The notes under the pieces were generated by a model. The model searched no databases. It was not told where the DNA came from and saw only the letters and a list, made by a program, of their open reading frames with translations. Shown here piece by piece: positions 25,476 to 35,016 of a DNA stretch of 64,000 nucleotides. Source of the DNA: Microbacterium sp. Root61. GTDB lineage: Bacteria > Actinomycetota > Actinomycetes > Actinomycetales > Microbacteriaceae. The stretch is from positions 2,231,116-2,295,115 of the forward strand of contig NZ_LMGU01000001.1 in the NCBI RefSeq assembly GCF_001427525.1, given 5' to 3'. The first letter of the stretch is position 1, and each line of letters begins with the position of its first letter. A program made the translations under genes and the position numbers.

Positions 25476-27019
25476 TTCGCGATCGAGATTCCCGCGAAGT
25501 TGTATCCGGTGTAGAAGTCGAGCGCCCCGACGAACTCGCCGACGACGCGCTTGTTCTGGAGCGCGCGCGACTTCGAATATGCGGGAACGATGATGGGGAC
25601 ATCCGTCCACTGGATCTCCGCGATCTGGCTGGCGAGGTCTTGACGCTCCTCAGGGTCCGTCGTCGCGTCGAAGTGTCTTGTCAGCTCCTCGATCGCATCG
25701 TTCGCGTAGTGCGAGGCATTCCAGGTCGCTCCCGTCGCGTAGATCAGGGAGACGTACTGGGATGGCGCCCGCTTCGCCCAACTTGTCGCTGTGACGGGTG
25801 CATTCAGCCAGGGCGAGCTGTCGCCGCCGGCATAGTACTGCTCCGTACTCATCACCTCGAGCTCGACCTCGAACCCCGGCACTGCGTTGAGCTGCTGCTG
25901 GAGCACCTCGCCGAACAGTGGATAGGCGGTGGTGATGGTGAACGTCAGTGTCCGGCCCGCGAGCAGGCTCGAGACCTTGGCGAGATCCTGATCACGTTGA
26001 GCGAGGCCCGTCGGTTGAGGACTGTAGTCGGGGAAGAACGTCGTGTCGTTGCCCAGGTCGGCATTGCCCTCATACACGGCCTCGATCAAGCTCTGGCGGT
26101 CGATCGCCCACGCGAGTGCCTCGCGTGCCGCGAGGTCGTCGAATGGCGCCGCCGTCACATCCAGGACGATCCCATCGAATCTGTTGTATCCGGAGGAGAT
26201 CGAGTCGTACTTCGCCACATCGACGGCGGATGCGGCCTCCACAGTCAGCCCCACACGGTCGATCTCACCTGCTTGAAATGCCAGGACCTGAGCCTGCATG
26301 TCACCGTAGATCTTCAGCTCGACCCCATCGATATTGATTCGGTCGGCATTCCAGTAGTCCGGATTCTTCAGGTAGGTCGCACCCACGCCAATGGTGTAGT
26401 CCTCGAGGAGAAACTGACCTGCCCCGACCGGGTTCTCCAGCCATGTTCCCGGCTCATAGTCCGCGGGGAGAATTCCGGTGTTGGTGCCGGTGAGCATCAT
26501 CGGGAAGTCCGAGAACGGTCGAATCAGGGCGAACTCGACCGTGTCGTCCCCATCGGCAACAACGGAATCGAGGATGCCGAAGAATGCGCTTCGACCCGGA
26601 GAGAGGCTGTCCTCGGCGGTGATCGCTTCGAATGTGGCGACGACGTCGGCAGAGGTCAGCGGTGAGCCGTCGTTGAAACGCACTCCCGGACGAAGCTCGA
26701 CGGTCCATACGAGCCCATCGTCCGAAGCGGACCAGTCCGTAGCGAGTCGAGGGTTCAATTCGCCCCTCGCGTCGAGGCTCACGAGCGGTTCCGTCACGAG
26801 ACCTGTGATGGCGAGCGCGTTCTGATCGGCCTCCGTCAGCGGGTCGATCTCGCTCCCCGGGTCGGTGATGGGGAGGCGGTAGACGGCCGCTCGAGGTTGA
26901 GCTGTCGCGGTGTCTCCTTGCTCGCCTCCTGCGCACGCTGCGAGACCGACCGCAAGCACGCCGACGGCGAGTGCCGCCAGAGTCGCGCGCATCGCACTGT
27001 GGTGGTGAAGGCTGGACAT
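25472..27019 (-). CDS. ABC transporter substrate-binding lipoprotein, family 5
   Basis: A 515-residue lipoprotein of the SBP_bac_5 (DppA/OppA/NikA) family. The signal peptide has n-region HHHSAMR, a hydrophobic stretch LAALAVGVLAVGL and the lipobox AAC, with Cys as the mature N-terminus. The family body is clear: GLVTEPLVSLDARGELNPRLA, VELRPGVRFNDGSPLTSADVV, FSDFPMMLTG, AREALAWAIDRQSLIEAVY. Length fits the family. ATG 27019 follows GAGAGGAAG. It heads the four-gene importer operon, with a GTGA overlap to the DppB-like gene. The ligand may be a peptide or another amphiphilic solute; the flanking Ntn hydrolase makes N-acyl compounds one speculation. Confidence 0.92.
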   Translation of the reverse strand: MSSLHHHSAMRATLAALAVGVLAVGLAACAGGEQGDTATAQPRAAVYRLPITDPGSEIDPLTEADQNALAITGLVTEPLVSLDARGELNPRLATDWSASDDGLVWTVELRPGVRFNDGSPLTSADVVATFEAITAEDSLSPGRSAFFGILDSVVADGDDTVEFALIRPFSDFPMMLTGTNTGILPADYEPGTWLENPVGAGQFLLEDYTIGVGATYLKNPDYWNADRINIDGVELKIYGDMQAQVLAFQAGEIDRVGLTVEAASAVDVAKYDSISSGYNRFDGIVLDVTAAPFDDLAAREALAWAIDRQSLIEAVYEGNADLGNDTTFFPDYSPQPTGLAQRDQDLAKVSSLLAGRTLTFTITTAYPLFGEVLQQQLNAVPGFEVELEVMSTEQYYAGGDSSPWLNAPVTATSWAKRAPSQYVSLIYATGATWNASHYANDAIEELTRHFDATTDPEERQDLASQIAEIQWTDVPIIVPAYSKSRALQNKRVVGEFVGALDFYTGYNFAGISIAK

Positions 27020-27604
27020 AGCTTCCTCTCGATCAGTCCCCAAGCGCAACGGATGAGGCCATTCTGGCGTACGACAAGTACGGCCCGTTCGAGGCATCCG
27101 TTCAGCCCGCGCCTCCGACCACACCGCTCAGAGCCACGTCCGCGCCACATTGCCTGAGCCGCACCTCGCCGTTTGTACCAATGGACCCGGCCCTCGGCCG
27201 CGAACTCGACGGGTGATGGTCCGGGTGATGCCGTTGATGAAATCAGCCGTCCGGCATTCAACGCCGACCTGCGTCTCCGTACTCTGGGGCGCACGTCGAA
27301 GCACACGCGTCGGTGCCATGTCCGGTGCGGTTCGAGTCCGACGGGGATGGAAGGACGATGAACGACAGCAGTCGCAGCTATGGAGATCTTGCGCCGCGGA
27401 AACCTCGCGACGTTTGATCGGAGGTTTTGGCCGGATCGGGTTCGATCGTGTCGTCGCCGCGGCGTCGAGCTTCCGTGCACCCGTCGCACTGTCCCCAGGC
27501 CACAGGAATCGCCACGCAGCGGATGGCCTCACCCCCTAGACCCACCATGTTCGGCATCGCGCCGGCGCCGAAGAACACCAGCTAAGAAGGGATGTGCAAT
27601 AGCC
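27020..27604. other. Divergent intergenic region, 585 bp, no gene
   Basis: This stretch separates the divergent starts of the substrate-binding lipoprotein (27019, minus) and the second Ntn hydrolase (27605, plus). I see only a short inverted repeat CGTAC/GTACG (27068-27082) about 50 bp upstream of the lipoprotein gene and a tandem GGGTGATG (about 27211 and 27223). No open frame here has recognisable content. Confidence 0.5.
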
Positions 27605-28684
27605 ATGTGCACACGAGTTGTATGGGCGGACGCCAACGGATCAGTCATCGTTGGCAGGAACATGGATTTCCACATGGATCTCCTCTCCAACCTCTGGAAG
27701 TACCCGCGCGGTATCGAGCGCACCGACGGAGTGCACGGAAACCTCCAGTGGCGTTCGAAGTACGGAAGCATCGTGGCCACCGCGTTCGACCTCATCGCCA
27801 CGGACGGAATGAACGAGGAGGGCTTCGCCGGGCACATCCTGTGGCTCGCCGAGTCCAACTACGGCAAGCCTGAAGCCTCGGCAACCCAGCTGAGCCAAGC
27901 CGTGTGGCTGCAGTACTACCTGGACAACTTCGCCACGGTTGCGGAAGCGGTCGAGTGGACCAACCAGTCGCAGGTCGAGATCGCGCAGCTGTTCGACCCG
28001 ACCGGTCACCTGGTGCCGACCTTGCATCTGGCGATCAACGATCCGACGGGCGACTCTGCGATCATCGAATACACCGACGGCAAGCCCAAGGTCTACCACA
28101 GCCGTGACTACAAGGTCATGACCAATTCGCCGACCTACGACAAGCAGCTTGACCTCGTCAAGGTCTACCAGGGTCTCGGTGGCGACCAGCCATTGCCGGG
28201 TTCAACTCTGGCCAGCGATCGTTTTGCCCGCGCGCTCTTTTATGTCGAGCACCAGGTCCAGCCCCAGACACAGGTCGATGCGATCGCGGCCATGTTCAGC
28301 ATCATTCGCAACGCGGCGCAGCCGTTCCGCACGCCGGAGCCGGGCAAGCCAGATGCGTCGCAAACGATCTGGCAGGTGGTGCTCGACCTCACGAACAAGC
28401 GTTACGTTTTCGAATCGACGACACGCCCCGGGATGGTCTGGGTTGATTTCGACGAAGTCAGCTTCACCGAGGGGACCAAGAGTCTGAGGCTCGACCTCGT
28501 CAGCCGGCTTGCGCTCGAAGGCGGCCTGGCAGGCGACGTGAGCCACAAGTTCACCGACGTCGGCGAGCTCGCGAGCGACGCACTGGCTACGGGAGTGAAG
28601 GCACTCGAGTTCGTAGCCAACAAGCAGGACGAGTTCGAAGAGATCAAGAAGGCGGTTCAGTCCTTGGTTGGCAGCAAGAAGTAG
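27605..28684 (+). CDS. Ntn hydrolase of the choloylglycine hydrolase/penicillin V acylase family, copy 2
   Basis: A 359-residue paralogue of the enzyme at 14206-15252. ATG 27605 puts the nucleophile at Cys-2 (MCTRVVWADANG); GRNMDFHMDL and VMTNSPTYD match the active-site regions of copy 1. About 25 extra C-terminal residues (EFVANKQDEFEEIKKAVQSL) form an amphipathic helix absent from copy 1. It is expressed alone: the 5' side is the divergent peptide importer and the 3' side ends in a strong hairpin at 28691-28728. Role as for copy 1, with a possibly different acyl-amide substrate. Confidence 0.88.
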   Translation: MCTRVVWADANGSVIVGRNMDFHMDLLSNLWKYPRGIERTDGVHGNLQWRSKYGSIVATAFDLIATDGMNEEGFAGHILWLAESNYGKPEASATQLSQAVWLQYYLDNFATVAEAVEWTNQSQVEIAQLFDPTGHLVPTLHLAINDPTGDSAIIEYTDGKPKVYHSRDYKVMTNSPTYDKQLDLVKVYQGLGGDQPLPGSTLASDRFARALFYVEHQVQPQTQVDAIAAMFSIIRNAAQPFRTPEPGKPDASQTIWQVVLDLTNKRYVFESTTRPGMVWVDFDEVSFTEGTKSLRLDLVSRLALEGGLAGDVSHKFTDVGELASDALATGVKALEFVANKQDEFEEIKKAVQSLVGSKK

Positions 28685-29016
28685 AGGAATGCGAGAGCGG
28701 GCTGCCGGCCTTGAGCGCCCGCTCTCGCTCCCAGCCCCGGTGTCCGCACCGCGCGAACGCGCTCGGCGGCGTAGGGCACACCAAGATGACCGCTCCAGTC
28801 ATCCGTGACCGTGGAAGGACGCGAGGTGCAGGCGCTGCAGGCGCGCGAAGACATCACGCCGGTGAGAGTCGTCCTCGCCTTCGCACGAGGAATACTCCTC
28901 CCCCGTCGCGCACACGTGCTCGCGGAGTTCGTGCGCGAGCTTCACGGCTGAAATCCCCGGACGCAGTCTCCACGGAGTTGCATGGTCGCCGCGTCGCTCC
29001 TCGCTCCCGGTTTCCG
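28685..29016. other. Intergenic region between convergent genes, 332 bp
   Basis: Between the second Ntn hydrolase (plus) and araA (minus). It holds the hairpin at 28691-28728 and otherwise nothing I can support. A short minus-strand frame with low-complexity charged content overlaps the end of araA, but it has no ribosome site and no recognisable similarity. Confidence 0.5.
28691..28728. terminator. Terminator after the second Ntn hydrolase
   Basis: A perfect 12-bp stem: GCGAGAGCGGGC (28691-28702) pairs with GCCCGCTCTCGC (28717-28728) across a 14-base loop, seven bases after the stop codon. No T-run follows, as is common in actinobacteria. Confidence 0.75.
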
Positions 29017-30528
29017 CTAGATGCCCTGAGCGAGGCGGTAGTAGGCCTGGTTCCACCGCAACTCGCGCTGGAACCCCCGCACCGTGGTCTCTTCGTCGAT
29101 GACGACGAGCTCGGTCTTCGAGATCTCAGCGAAATCGCGGAACACATCGAGGCCGACCGCGGTGGTCATGACGGTGTGGTGCGCAGCGCCGGCCGCAAGC
29201 CAGCAGGCGGTCGAGGTAGCGAAGTCGGGGGCGGGCTTCCAGACGGCGCGTCCGATGGGAAGCTTGGGCAGATCGGGCGCGTCGACGTTGGTCACGACGT
29301 TCGCAACCAATCGGAACCGGTCGCGCATGTCGCTCATCGCAACGACCACGGCTGGACCGGGATCGGCAGTGAAGACGAGACGTACAGGGTCGTCCTTCCC
29401 GCCGATGCCGAGCGCGTGCACCTCCAGGCGAGGCCTCGTCGTGGTGAGCGACGGCGACACCTCGAGCATGTGCGCCCCCAGGATGCGCTCGGAGCCGGGA
29501 ACGAGGTCGTAGGTGTAGTCCTCCATGAGGCTCGCGCCGCCTGGAAGGCCCGCGCCCATCACGTTCGCGACGCGGACCAGGATCGCGGACTTCCAGTCGC
29601 CCTCGGCGCCGAAGCCGTAGCCCTCGGCCATCAGTCGTTGCACAGCGAGGCCGGGCAGTTGCTTGAGGGCGCCCAGGTCTTCGAATGATGTGGTGAACGC
29701 TCCGAAACCGCCCTCCTCGAGGAATGACCGCAGGCCGAGCTCGATGGCCGCACCGTCGCGCAGCGACTGGTGCCGCTCCGCACCGGGGAGCAGCTCGTCG
29801 GCCACGTCGTAGGTCTGCAGGTACTCCGCAACGAGGGCGTCGATATCCGCTTCAGACTGCGCGTCGACCGCGGTCACGAGCTCGTTGACACCCCACGTGT
29901 TGACCTGCGCGCCGAAGCGGATCTCGGCCTCGGTCTTGTCACCTTCAGTGACCGCGACGAACCGCATATTGTCGCCGAAGCGCGCGAGCTTCAGGCTGCG
30001 CGATGCGGCCCAGCCCGCAGCAGCGCGCTGCCAATCCTCGATCTGTTGCACGACAACCGGGTTCGATGCGTGTCCGACCACTGTCTTGCGGGCGACGCCG
30101 AGACGAGTCTGGATGTATCCGAACTCACGGTCGCCGTGTGCGGCCTGATTCAGATTCATGAAGTCGAAATCGATGTCGGCCCACGGCAGCTCCACGTTGG
30201 CCTGCGTGTGGAGATGCAGCAGGGGCTTCTGCAGCGCGTCCAGTCCCGCGATCCACATCTTCGCCGGACTGAATGTATGCATCCACGCGATGATGCCGAT
30301 CACGTCGTCGCGTGAGTTCGCCTCGAGTGCGAGACGGCGGATCGAGTCGGAGTCCTTCAGCACCGGCTTCCACACCACCCCGACGGGCAGTCCTGACAGC
30401 CCCTCGACGACCGCCTGCGACTGCTGCGCGACCTGCCGCAGCGTCTCGTCGCCATAGAGACTCTGACTGCCGGTGACGAACCACACCTCATACTGATCGA
30501 GCGAGGTGGACAGTGACTGACGGGTCAT
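29017..30528 (-). CDS. araA: L-arabinose isomerase
   Basis: A 503-residue cytoplasmic enzyme that interconverts L-arabinose and L-ribulose. The N-terminus [22 protein letters not shown] is the family signature. Conserved blocks [37 protein letters not shown], the metal-site [13 protein letters not shown] (Glu) and the HMLEVSP histidine region, plus the C-terminal [13 protein letters not shown], are intact. Length equals the E. coli enzyme. It follows araB after 33 bp and ends the minus-strand operon from ytfQ-type importer through araD and araB. Induction by arabinose via the LacI-type regulator at 37921 is likely. Confidence 0.96.
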   Translation of the reverse strand: MTRQSLSTSLDQYEVWFVTGSQSLYGDETLRQVAQQSQAVVEGLSGLPVGVVWKPVLKDSDSIRRLALEANSRDDVIGIIAWMHTFSPAKMWIAGLDALQKPLLHLHTQANVELPWADIDFDFMNLNQAAHGDREFGYIQTRLGVARKTVVGHASNPVVVQQIEDWQRAAAGWAASRSLKLARFGDNMRFVAVTEGDKTEAEIRFGAQVNTWGVNELVTAVDAQSEADIDALVAEYLQTYDVADELLPGAERHQSLRDGAAIELGLRSFLEEGGFGAFTTSFEDLGALKQLPGLAVQRLMAEGYGFGAEGDWKSAILVRVANVMGAGLPGGASLMEDYTYDLVPGSERILGAHMLEVSPSLTTTRPRLEVHALGIGGKDDPVRLVFTADPGPAVVVAMSDMRDRFRLVANVVTNVDAPDLPKLPIGRAVWKPAPDFATSTACWLAAGAAHHTVMTTAVGLDVFRDFAEISKTELVVIDEETTVRGFQRELRWNQAYYRLAQGI

Positions 30529-30561
30529 AGAGAGTTCCTTCTGGGATTTCGATGTTCGTAT

Positions 30562-32160
30562 TCAGAGAGCCTGAATGGCAGTTCTCTCGACCGCGAGGCC
30601 GGACTGGTAGCGGGTGAGATAGGCGGCGAAGCCGCGGACATCCTCGGCATCGGGCTCGACGACGACGACGTCCGCGTCCTGGAACGCACGCTCGCGCAAG
30701 TAGCCGTCCAGATCGATGTGGCCCGCCTCGAACAGGTACGCGGCCAAGACGGCGATCCCCCACGCGCCGCCCTCGGATGCCGTCTCGGCAACGGCGACGG
30801 GCACGTCGAGGGCGCCCGCGAGGAACCGCTGCGCGACACCTACGGTGCGGAACATGCCACCGTGGGCGAACATGGTCTCCAGCGTCACGTCTTCGCCGTC
30901 GAGCACCCGCATGCCGAGCGCCAAGGTGCCGAAGACGCCGTACAGCTGGGCGCGCATCACATTCGCGAGGGTGAAGCGACTGTCGGGTGCGCGAACGAAG
31001 AGCGGACGACCTTCGTCGAGTCCCACGATCGGCTCGCCCGCGAGGTGGTTGTATGCCAGCAGACCCCCGGCATCCGGTTCCCCATCGAGCGCCTCGCGAA
31101 AGAGCACCTCGAACACGTCGTCGTTGCCCAGGTCTCTGCCGGACACCGTCGCGAATCGCGCAAACAGGCCGACCCACGCGGCGAGCTCGCTCGCGCCGTT
31201 GTTGCAGTGCACCATCGCAACCGGATCCCCCGCGGGCGTCGTCACGAGGTCGAGTTCGTGATGGGTGTGTGCCAGCGGCCGCTCGAGCACGACCATCGCG
31301 AAGATGCTCGTGCCTGCGCTGATGTTGCCGGTGCGCGGTGCGACCGAGCAGGTGGCGACCATGCCGGTGCCGGCGTCGCCCTCTGGCGGACAGAACGGGA
31401 TGCCTGCCGTCAGCGCGCCCGACGGGTCGAGCAGCGCCGCGCCTTCGGCGGTGAGCTCTCCAGCCGCCTGACCGGCGACGAGGACTTCGGGCAGCAGCTC
31501 CGATATCCACAGACCGGGTGCGCGCTCGGCGACGAGCCGGTCGAACTTGTCGAGAAGAGGTCCGTCGAAGTCGTGGGTGCCGGCGTCGATGGGGAACATT
31601 CCCGAGGCATCCCCGATACCCAGCACCTTTCGCCCCGTCAGACGCCAGTGCACGTATCCAGCGAGCGTCGTCAAGAAGTGCACATCGGTGATGTGCGGTT
31701 CCTCGTCGAGCACGGCTTGGTACAGGTGCGCGACAGACCAGCGCAACGGGATGTTGACCGCGAACAGTTCGGACAGGACCTCGGAGGCTTGTCCCGTCGT
31801 GGTGTTGCGCCACGTGCGGAACGGCACCTGGAGTTCGTCGGCGGCGTCGAAGGCGAGGTAGCCGTGCATCATCGCCGACACGCCGATCGCGCCGAACGTC
31901 GACGGGGCTACATCGTAGTGTTCGACGACGTGCGCGACGAGGTCGGCGTAGGCGGACTGCACACCAGACCAGACGGCCTCGAGCGAGTAGGTCCAGGTGC
32001 CATCCTCGAACCGGTTCTCCCACTCGTGGCTTCCGACGCCGAGCACTCGGGACGGGTCGTCGGCCGAGACCAGGCACGCCTTGATGCGCGTGGAGCCCAG
32101 CTCGATCCCCAGCGCGGTACGGCCGTCGACGATCGCCTGGACCGCGGCATCGTGATCCAT
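30562..32160 (-). CDS. araB: FGGY-family ribulokinase
   Basis: A 532-residue sugar kinase that by position phosphorylates L-ribulose to L-ribulose 5-phosphate. The first phosphate loop reads ALGIELGSTRIKACLV, the variant with Glu found in a distinct FGGY clade that is often labelled xylulokinase-like. The central GVSAMMHGYLAFD and the C-terminal ATP site with MFAHGGMFRTVGVAQRFLAGAL, then ETASEGGAWGIAVLAAYL, are typical. ATG 32160 shares one base with the araD stop (TGATG). The araB call depends mainly on its place between araD and araA, as this clade also contains xylulokinases. Confidence 0.88.
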   Translation of the reverse strand: MDHDAAVQAIVDGRTALGIELGSTRIKACLVSADDPSRVLGVGSHEWENRFEDGTWTYSLEAVWSGVQSAYADLVAHVVEHYDVAPSTFGAIGVSAMMHGYLAFDAADELQVPFRTWRNTTTGQASEVLSELFAVNIPLRWSVAHLYQAVLDEEPHITDVHFLTTLAGYVHWRLTGRKVLGIGDASGMFPIDAGTHDFDGPLLDKFDRLVAERAPGLWISELLPEVLVAGQAAGELTAEGAALLDPSGALTAGIPFCPPEGDAGTGMVATCSVAPRTGNISAGTSIFAMVVLERPLAHTHHELDLVTTPAGDPVAMVHCNNGASELAAWVGLFARFATVSGRDLGNDDVFEVLFREALDGEPDAGGLLAYNHLAGEPIVGLDEGRPLFVRAPDSRFTLANVMRAQLYGVFGTLALGMRVLDGEDVTLETMFAHGGMFRTVGVAQRFLAGALDVPVAVAETASEGGAWGIAVLAAYLFEAGHIDLDGYLRERAFQDADVVVVEPDAEDVRGFAAYLTRYQSGLAVERTAIQAL

Positions 32161-32936
32161 CACTTCTCCCCGGCGTCCCGGCGCTCGTCTGAGGACTGCC
32201 CGTAGACGTTCTGGTAGCGAATGAAGAGGCTGTCGATCGCGTCCTGCGGGATAGGGATGAGTGGACCCGCCTCCCGGGCGTAGTGCACCGTGCGGGCGAC
32301 GTCCTCGACCATGACGGCGGCCTTGACCGCATCCTTCGCCGAGACGCCGATCGTGAACGGTCCGTGGTTCTGCATCAGCACCGCACGCGAACGGTGACCG
32401 CTGAGCGTCTCGACGATGCCCCGGCCGATCGAATCGTCGCCGATGATCGCGAACGGACCGATCGGGACCGGGCCGCCGAACTCGTCGGCCATCGCCGTGA
32501 GCACGCACGGGATCTCTTCGCCGCGCGCCGCCCATGCCACCGCGAAGGTGGAGTGCGTGTGCACCACTCCCCCCACCTCGGGCATATTCCGATACACGTA
32601 TGCGTGAGCCGCGGTGTCACTTGACGGGCTGCGGTCGCTGCCGGGTGAGCCGGGCACGACGTCACCGTCCAGATCGCAGAGGATCATGTTCGCCGGTGCG
32701 AGATCCTCGTACGACACTCCCGACGGCTTGATCACGAAGAGGTCCGCGCCCGGTACCCGACCCGAGATGTTGCCCCCGGTCCAGACGACGAGCTCGTACC
32801 GCACCAGTTCGCTGTGCAGGGCCGCGACATCTACGCGGACCGCGTCGATCGCTGCCTGGATCTCCGGGGTGAAGTGAGTGGCGTCCGCAGCCATCGTCCT
32901 GTCTTTCGGTTCGGTCTGGTCGGGGATTGCGGTCAT
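32160..32936 (-). CDS. araD: L-ribulose-5-phosphate 4-epimerase
   Basis: A class II aldolase/epimerase of 258 residues from ATG 32936, or 244 from ATG 32894; the first overlaps the permease stop as ATGA. It converts L-ribulose 5-phosphate into D-xylulose 5-phosphate. The phosphate-binding GGNISGR, substrate motif IKPSGVSYED, SPSSDTAAHAYVY, the zinc ligands GVVHTHS and a further His in QNHGPFTIG, together with the C-terminal catalytic region RYQNVYGQ, match the AraD family. It lies between the importer and araB in one transcript. Confidence 0.93.
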   Translation of the reverse strand: MTAIPDQTEPKDRTMAADATHFTPEIQAAIDAVRVDVAALHSELVRYELVVWTGGNISGRVPGADLFVIKPSGVSYEDLAPANMILCDLDGDVVPGSPGSDRSPSSDTAAHAYVYRNMPEVGGVVHTHSTFAVAWAARGEEIPCVLTAMADEFGGPVPIGPFAIIGDDSIGRGIVETLSGHRSRAVLMQNHGPFTIGVSAKDAVKAAVMVEDVARTVHYAREAGPLIPIPQDAIDSLFIRYQNVYGQSSDERRDAGEK

Positions 32937-33979
32937 TTGGGTCGCCTGGCAGTGAGCACGCGCTGCAGCAGGACGAAGACGAGCAGGATGCCGCCCGTGA
33001 TGATCGTGAGGTACTCCGGCCGGATGGTGCCGTCTTTCGTGATGATCATCCACAGCGACGCGAGCACGAGCGATCCGACCACGGATCCGAGCACATAGCC
33101 CGCTCCGCCGGTGAGGAGCGTGCCGCCGATGACGACGGCGGCGATCGCGTCGAGTTCCCATCCGATGCCCGTGACGTTCTGCGCCTTCCCTCCGACCTCC
33201 GCGGTGTAGACCACGGCCGCGAGGCCGGCGAGTGCACCGCTGATCACGTAGATCCACACCCGGGTGCGAGCGACGGGAAGACCCATCAGCTGCGCCGAGG
33301 ACTCGGCGCCGCCGATGCCGTACACGGTGCGGCCCATCCGAGTTCGGTGCAGGAACATGAACGCGGCGATCACCACGATGACCGCGATGAAGAAGCCGGG
33401 CGTGAGCACGAGGTCGTTGACCTTCGGACCATCGATGAGTTTGAGGTCCGTTGCGATCAGGAGGATGGGCGCATCCTTCGGGGCTTGGACGGGAACCGTC
33501 GAGAGGATCGATGCCAGACCTCGCGCAAGGAACATCATCGCGAGCGTCGCAATGAACGGCTGCACGTTGAAGTACTGGATCATCACACCCGACACGAGTC
33601 CGAACAGCGCACCGAAGACGATCATCAGGAGGATCGCCAGCCACCCGTTGACGCCGATGTTCATCAACATGACGCCGGCCACAGAGGTGAAGGCCACGAC
33701 GGCCCCGACTGATAGGTCGATTCCGCCGGAGAGGATGACCACTGTCATGCCGACGGCGAGGATGATCGTCGGCGCGAAGCTGACGAGCAGGCTCGACATC
33801 GTCCCGGCGTGGAAGACCCGGCCGTAGGCGATCTCCGCGTATACGAGCATGACGATCAGCAGCACGACGGCGGCCAGTGTCGGGATCATCGACTGATTGC
33901 GCTCCCACAGACGGTGGAAGAGCCCGACCCGGTCGGGACGCTCGACTCCGAGGAGCGGGGCTGAGACTGGCGCGCTCAC
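32933..33979 (-). CDS. Sugar ABC transporter permease (YjfF-like)
   Basis: A 348-residue permease of the RbsC/BPD_transp_2 type with nine or ten helices. The hallmark VGMTVVILSGGIDLSVGAVVAFTS and the later GIGGAESSAQLMGLPV and ELDAIAAVVIGGTLLTGGAG segments are complete. It resembles YjfF, one of the two permeases of the galactofuranose importer of E. coli. Start and stop both overlap neighbours by four bases (33976-33979 and 32933-32936), so the permease pair and araD are translated in a chain. Substrate in this operon is most likely arabinofuranose or arabinose. Confidence 0.9.
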   Translation of the reverse strand: MSAPVSAPLLGVERPDRVGLFHRLWERNQSMIPTLAAVVLLIVMLVYAEIAYGRVFHAGTMSSLLVSFAPTIILAVGMTVVILSGGIDLSVGAVVAFTSVAGVMLMNIGVNGWLAILLMIVFGALFGLVSGVMIQYFNVQPFIATLAMMFLARGLASILSTVPVQAPKDAPILLIATDLKLIDGPKVNDLVLTPGFFIAVIVVIAAFMFLHRTRMGRTVYGIGGAESSAQLMGLPVARTRVWIYVISGALAGLAAVVYTAEVGGKAQNVTGIGWELDAIAAVVIGGTLLTGGAGYVLGSVVGSLVLASLWMIITKDGTIRPEYLTIITGGILLVFVLLQRVLTARRPK

Positions 33980-35016
33980 GCGACGGCCTCCTTTCGGGAA
34001 CGTTCACGTCCGAGGCCGAGGATGTAGTTCCTCACCCGCTCGGACTGCAGCAGGCACAGCACGATGATGACGACCGCTTTGAAGGCGGGCGTGGCGGCGG
34101 CCGACACACCGAGGAAGAGCACCGTCTTGTTGAGCGTTGCGATCAGCAGCGCTCCGATAGTGGAACCGAGGATCGAGAACTTTCCTCCGGCGAGGGAGGT
34201 CCCGCCGATGACGACCGCGAGGATCGCGTCGAGCTCCATCTGGTAGCCGGTACCGGACACATCGACGGTCATCACCTCCGACACTGTGAACAGACCGCCC
34301 ACCGCGGCCAGAACGGCGGACAGCACGTAGACGGTGATCAGGATCGGGCGAGGACGGATGCCGGCGAGTCGGCTTGCCGCTGGATTGATGCCGATCGACT
34401 CGATCATCAGTCCCAGCGCCGTCCGCCGCATGATCAGGGAGACGACGACGACGATGGCGATCGCCGCGACGAAGCTGATCGGCAGGCCGAACACCTGCCC
34501 GTTGGAGATCTGCTGGAACGGCTGATTGGACGCATTGGTGTTCTGACCGCCGGTGATGACGCGGGCGATACCGCGGGCGGCGAGCATCATCACGAGCGTG
34601 CTGATGAACGGCTGGAGTCCCACGACGGCGACGAGCAGACCGTTGACCAGACCGAGCAGCGCTCCGAGGAGCAGAGCGATCCCGATCGCGGTGAACATCG
34701 CGCCGACCGAGTTCGGGTCATTGATCGCACGCAGCGTCTCCATCGCCGCCGCGCCGCCCACCGCCATGACCGAGCCGACGGAGAGATCGATTCCTTTCGT
34801 GGCGATCACGAATGTCATGCCGAGCGCGATCATGATGATCGGCGCCGACACCCGCAGGATGTCGAGCACGTTGCCGGAGAGCAGACCCGTGGTCGGGTTG
34901 ACGCCGATCGCCAGGTAGCTCGAGTCCTTCATCACGTTCAGGGTGAGCAAGAGTGCGATGCCCACCAGGCCCCAGAACCACGAGGTGCGGACGAGCGTTT
35001 TCAGGAAGGACGTCAT
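33976..35016 (-). CDS. Sugar ABC transporter permease (YtfT-like)
   Basis: A 346-residue RbsC-type permease, paired with the YjfF-like gene. It contains LGMTFVIATKGIDLSVGSVMAVGG, GLQPFISTLVMMLAARGIARVITGG, ESIGINPAASRLAGIRP and QMELDAILAVVIGGTSLAGGKFS. The long QNTNASNQPFQQISNG loop is typical of YtfT. The start overlaps the ATPase stop and the stop overlaps the next start, both by ATGA. Function: half of the membrane channel for the sugar bound by the lipoprotein at 36704. Confidence 0.9.
   Translation of the reverse strand: MTSFLKTLVRTSWFWGLVGIALLLTLNVMKDSSYLAIGVNPTTGLLSGNVLDILRVSAPIIMIALGMTFVIATKGIDLSVGSVMAVGGAAAMETLRAINDPNSVGAMFTAIGIALLLGALLGLVNGLLVAVVGLQPFISTLVMMLAARGIARVITGGQNTNASNQPFQQISNGQVFGLPISFVAAIAIVVVVSLIMRRTALGLMIESIGINPAASRLAGIRPRPILITVYVLSAVLAAVGGLFTVSEVMTVDVSGTGYQMELDAILAVVIGGTSLAGGKFSILGSTIGALLIATLNKTVLFLGVSAAATPAFKAVVIIVLCLLQSERVRNYILGLGRERSRKEAVA

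Noticed and set aside
27320..27350. tRNA T-arm-like sequence GGTTCGAGTCC
   Set aside because: No acceptor stem, anticodon arm or matching 5' half within 80 bases upstream, and the T-stem pairs poorly.
28799..29056. Short minus-strand frame overlapping the end of araA
   Set aside because: No ribosome site, overlaps araA by 40 bases, and the translation has no recognisable domain.
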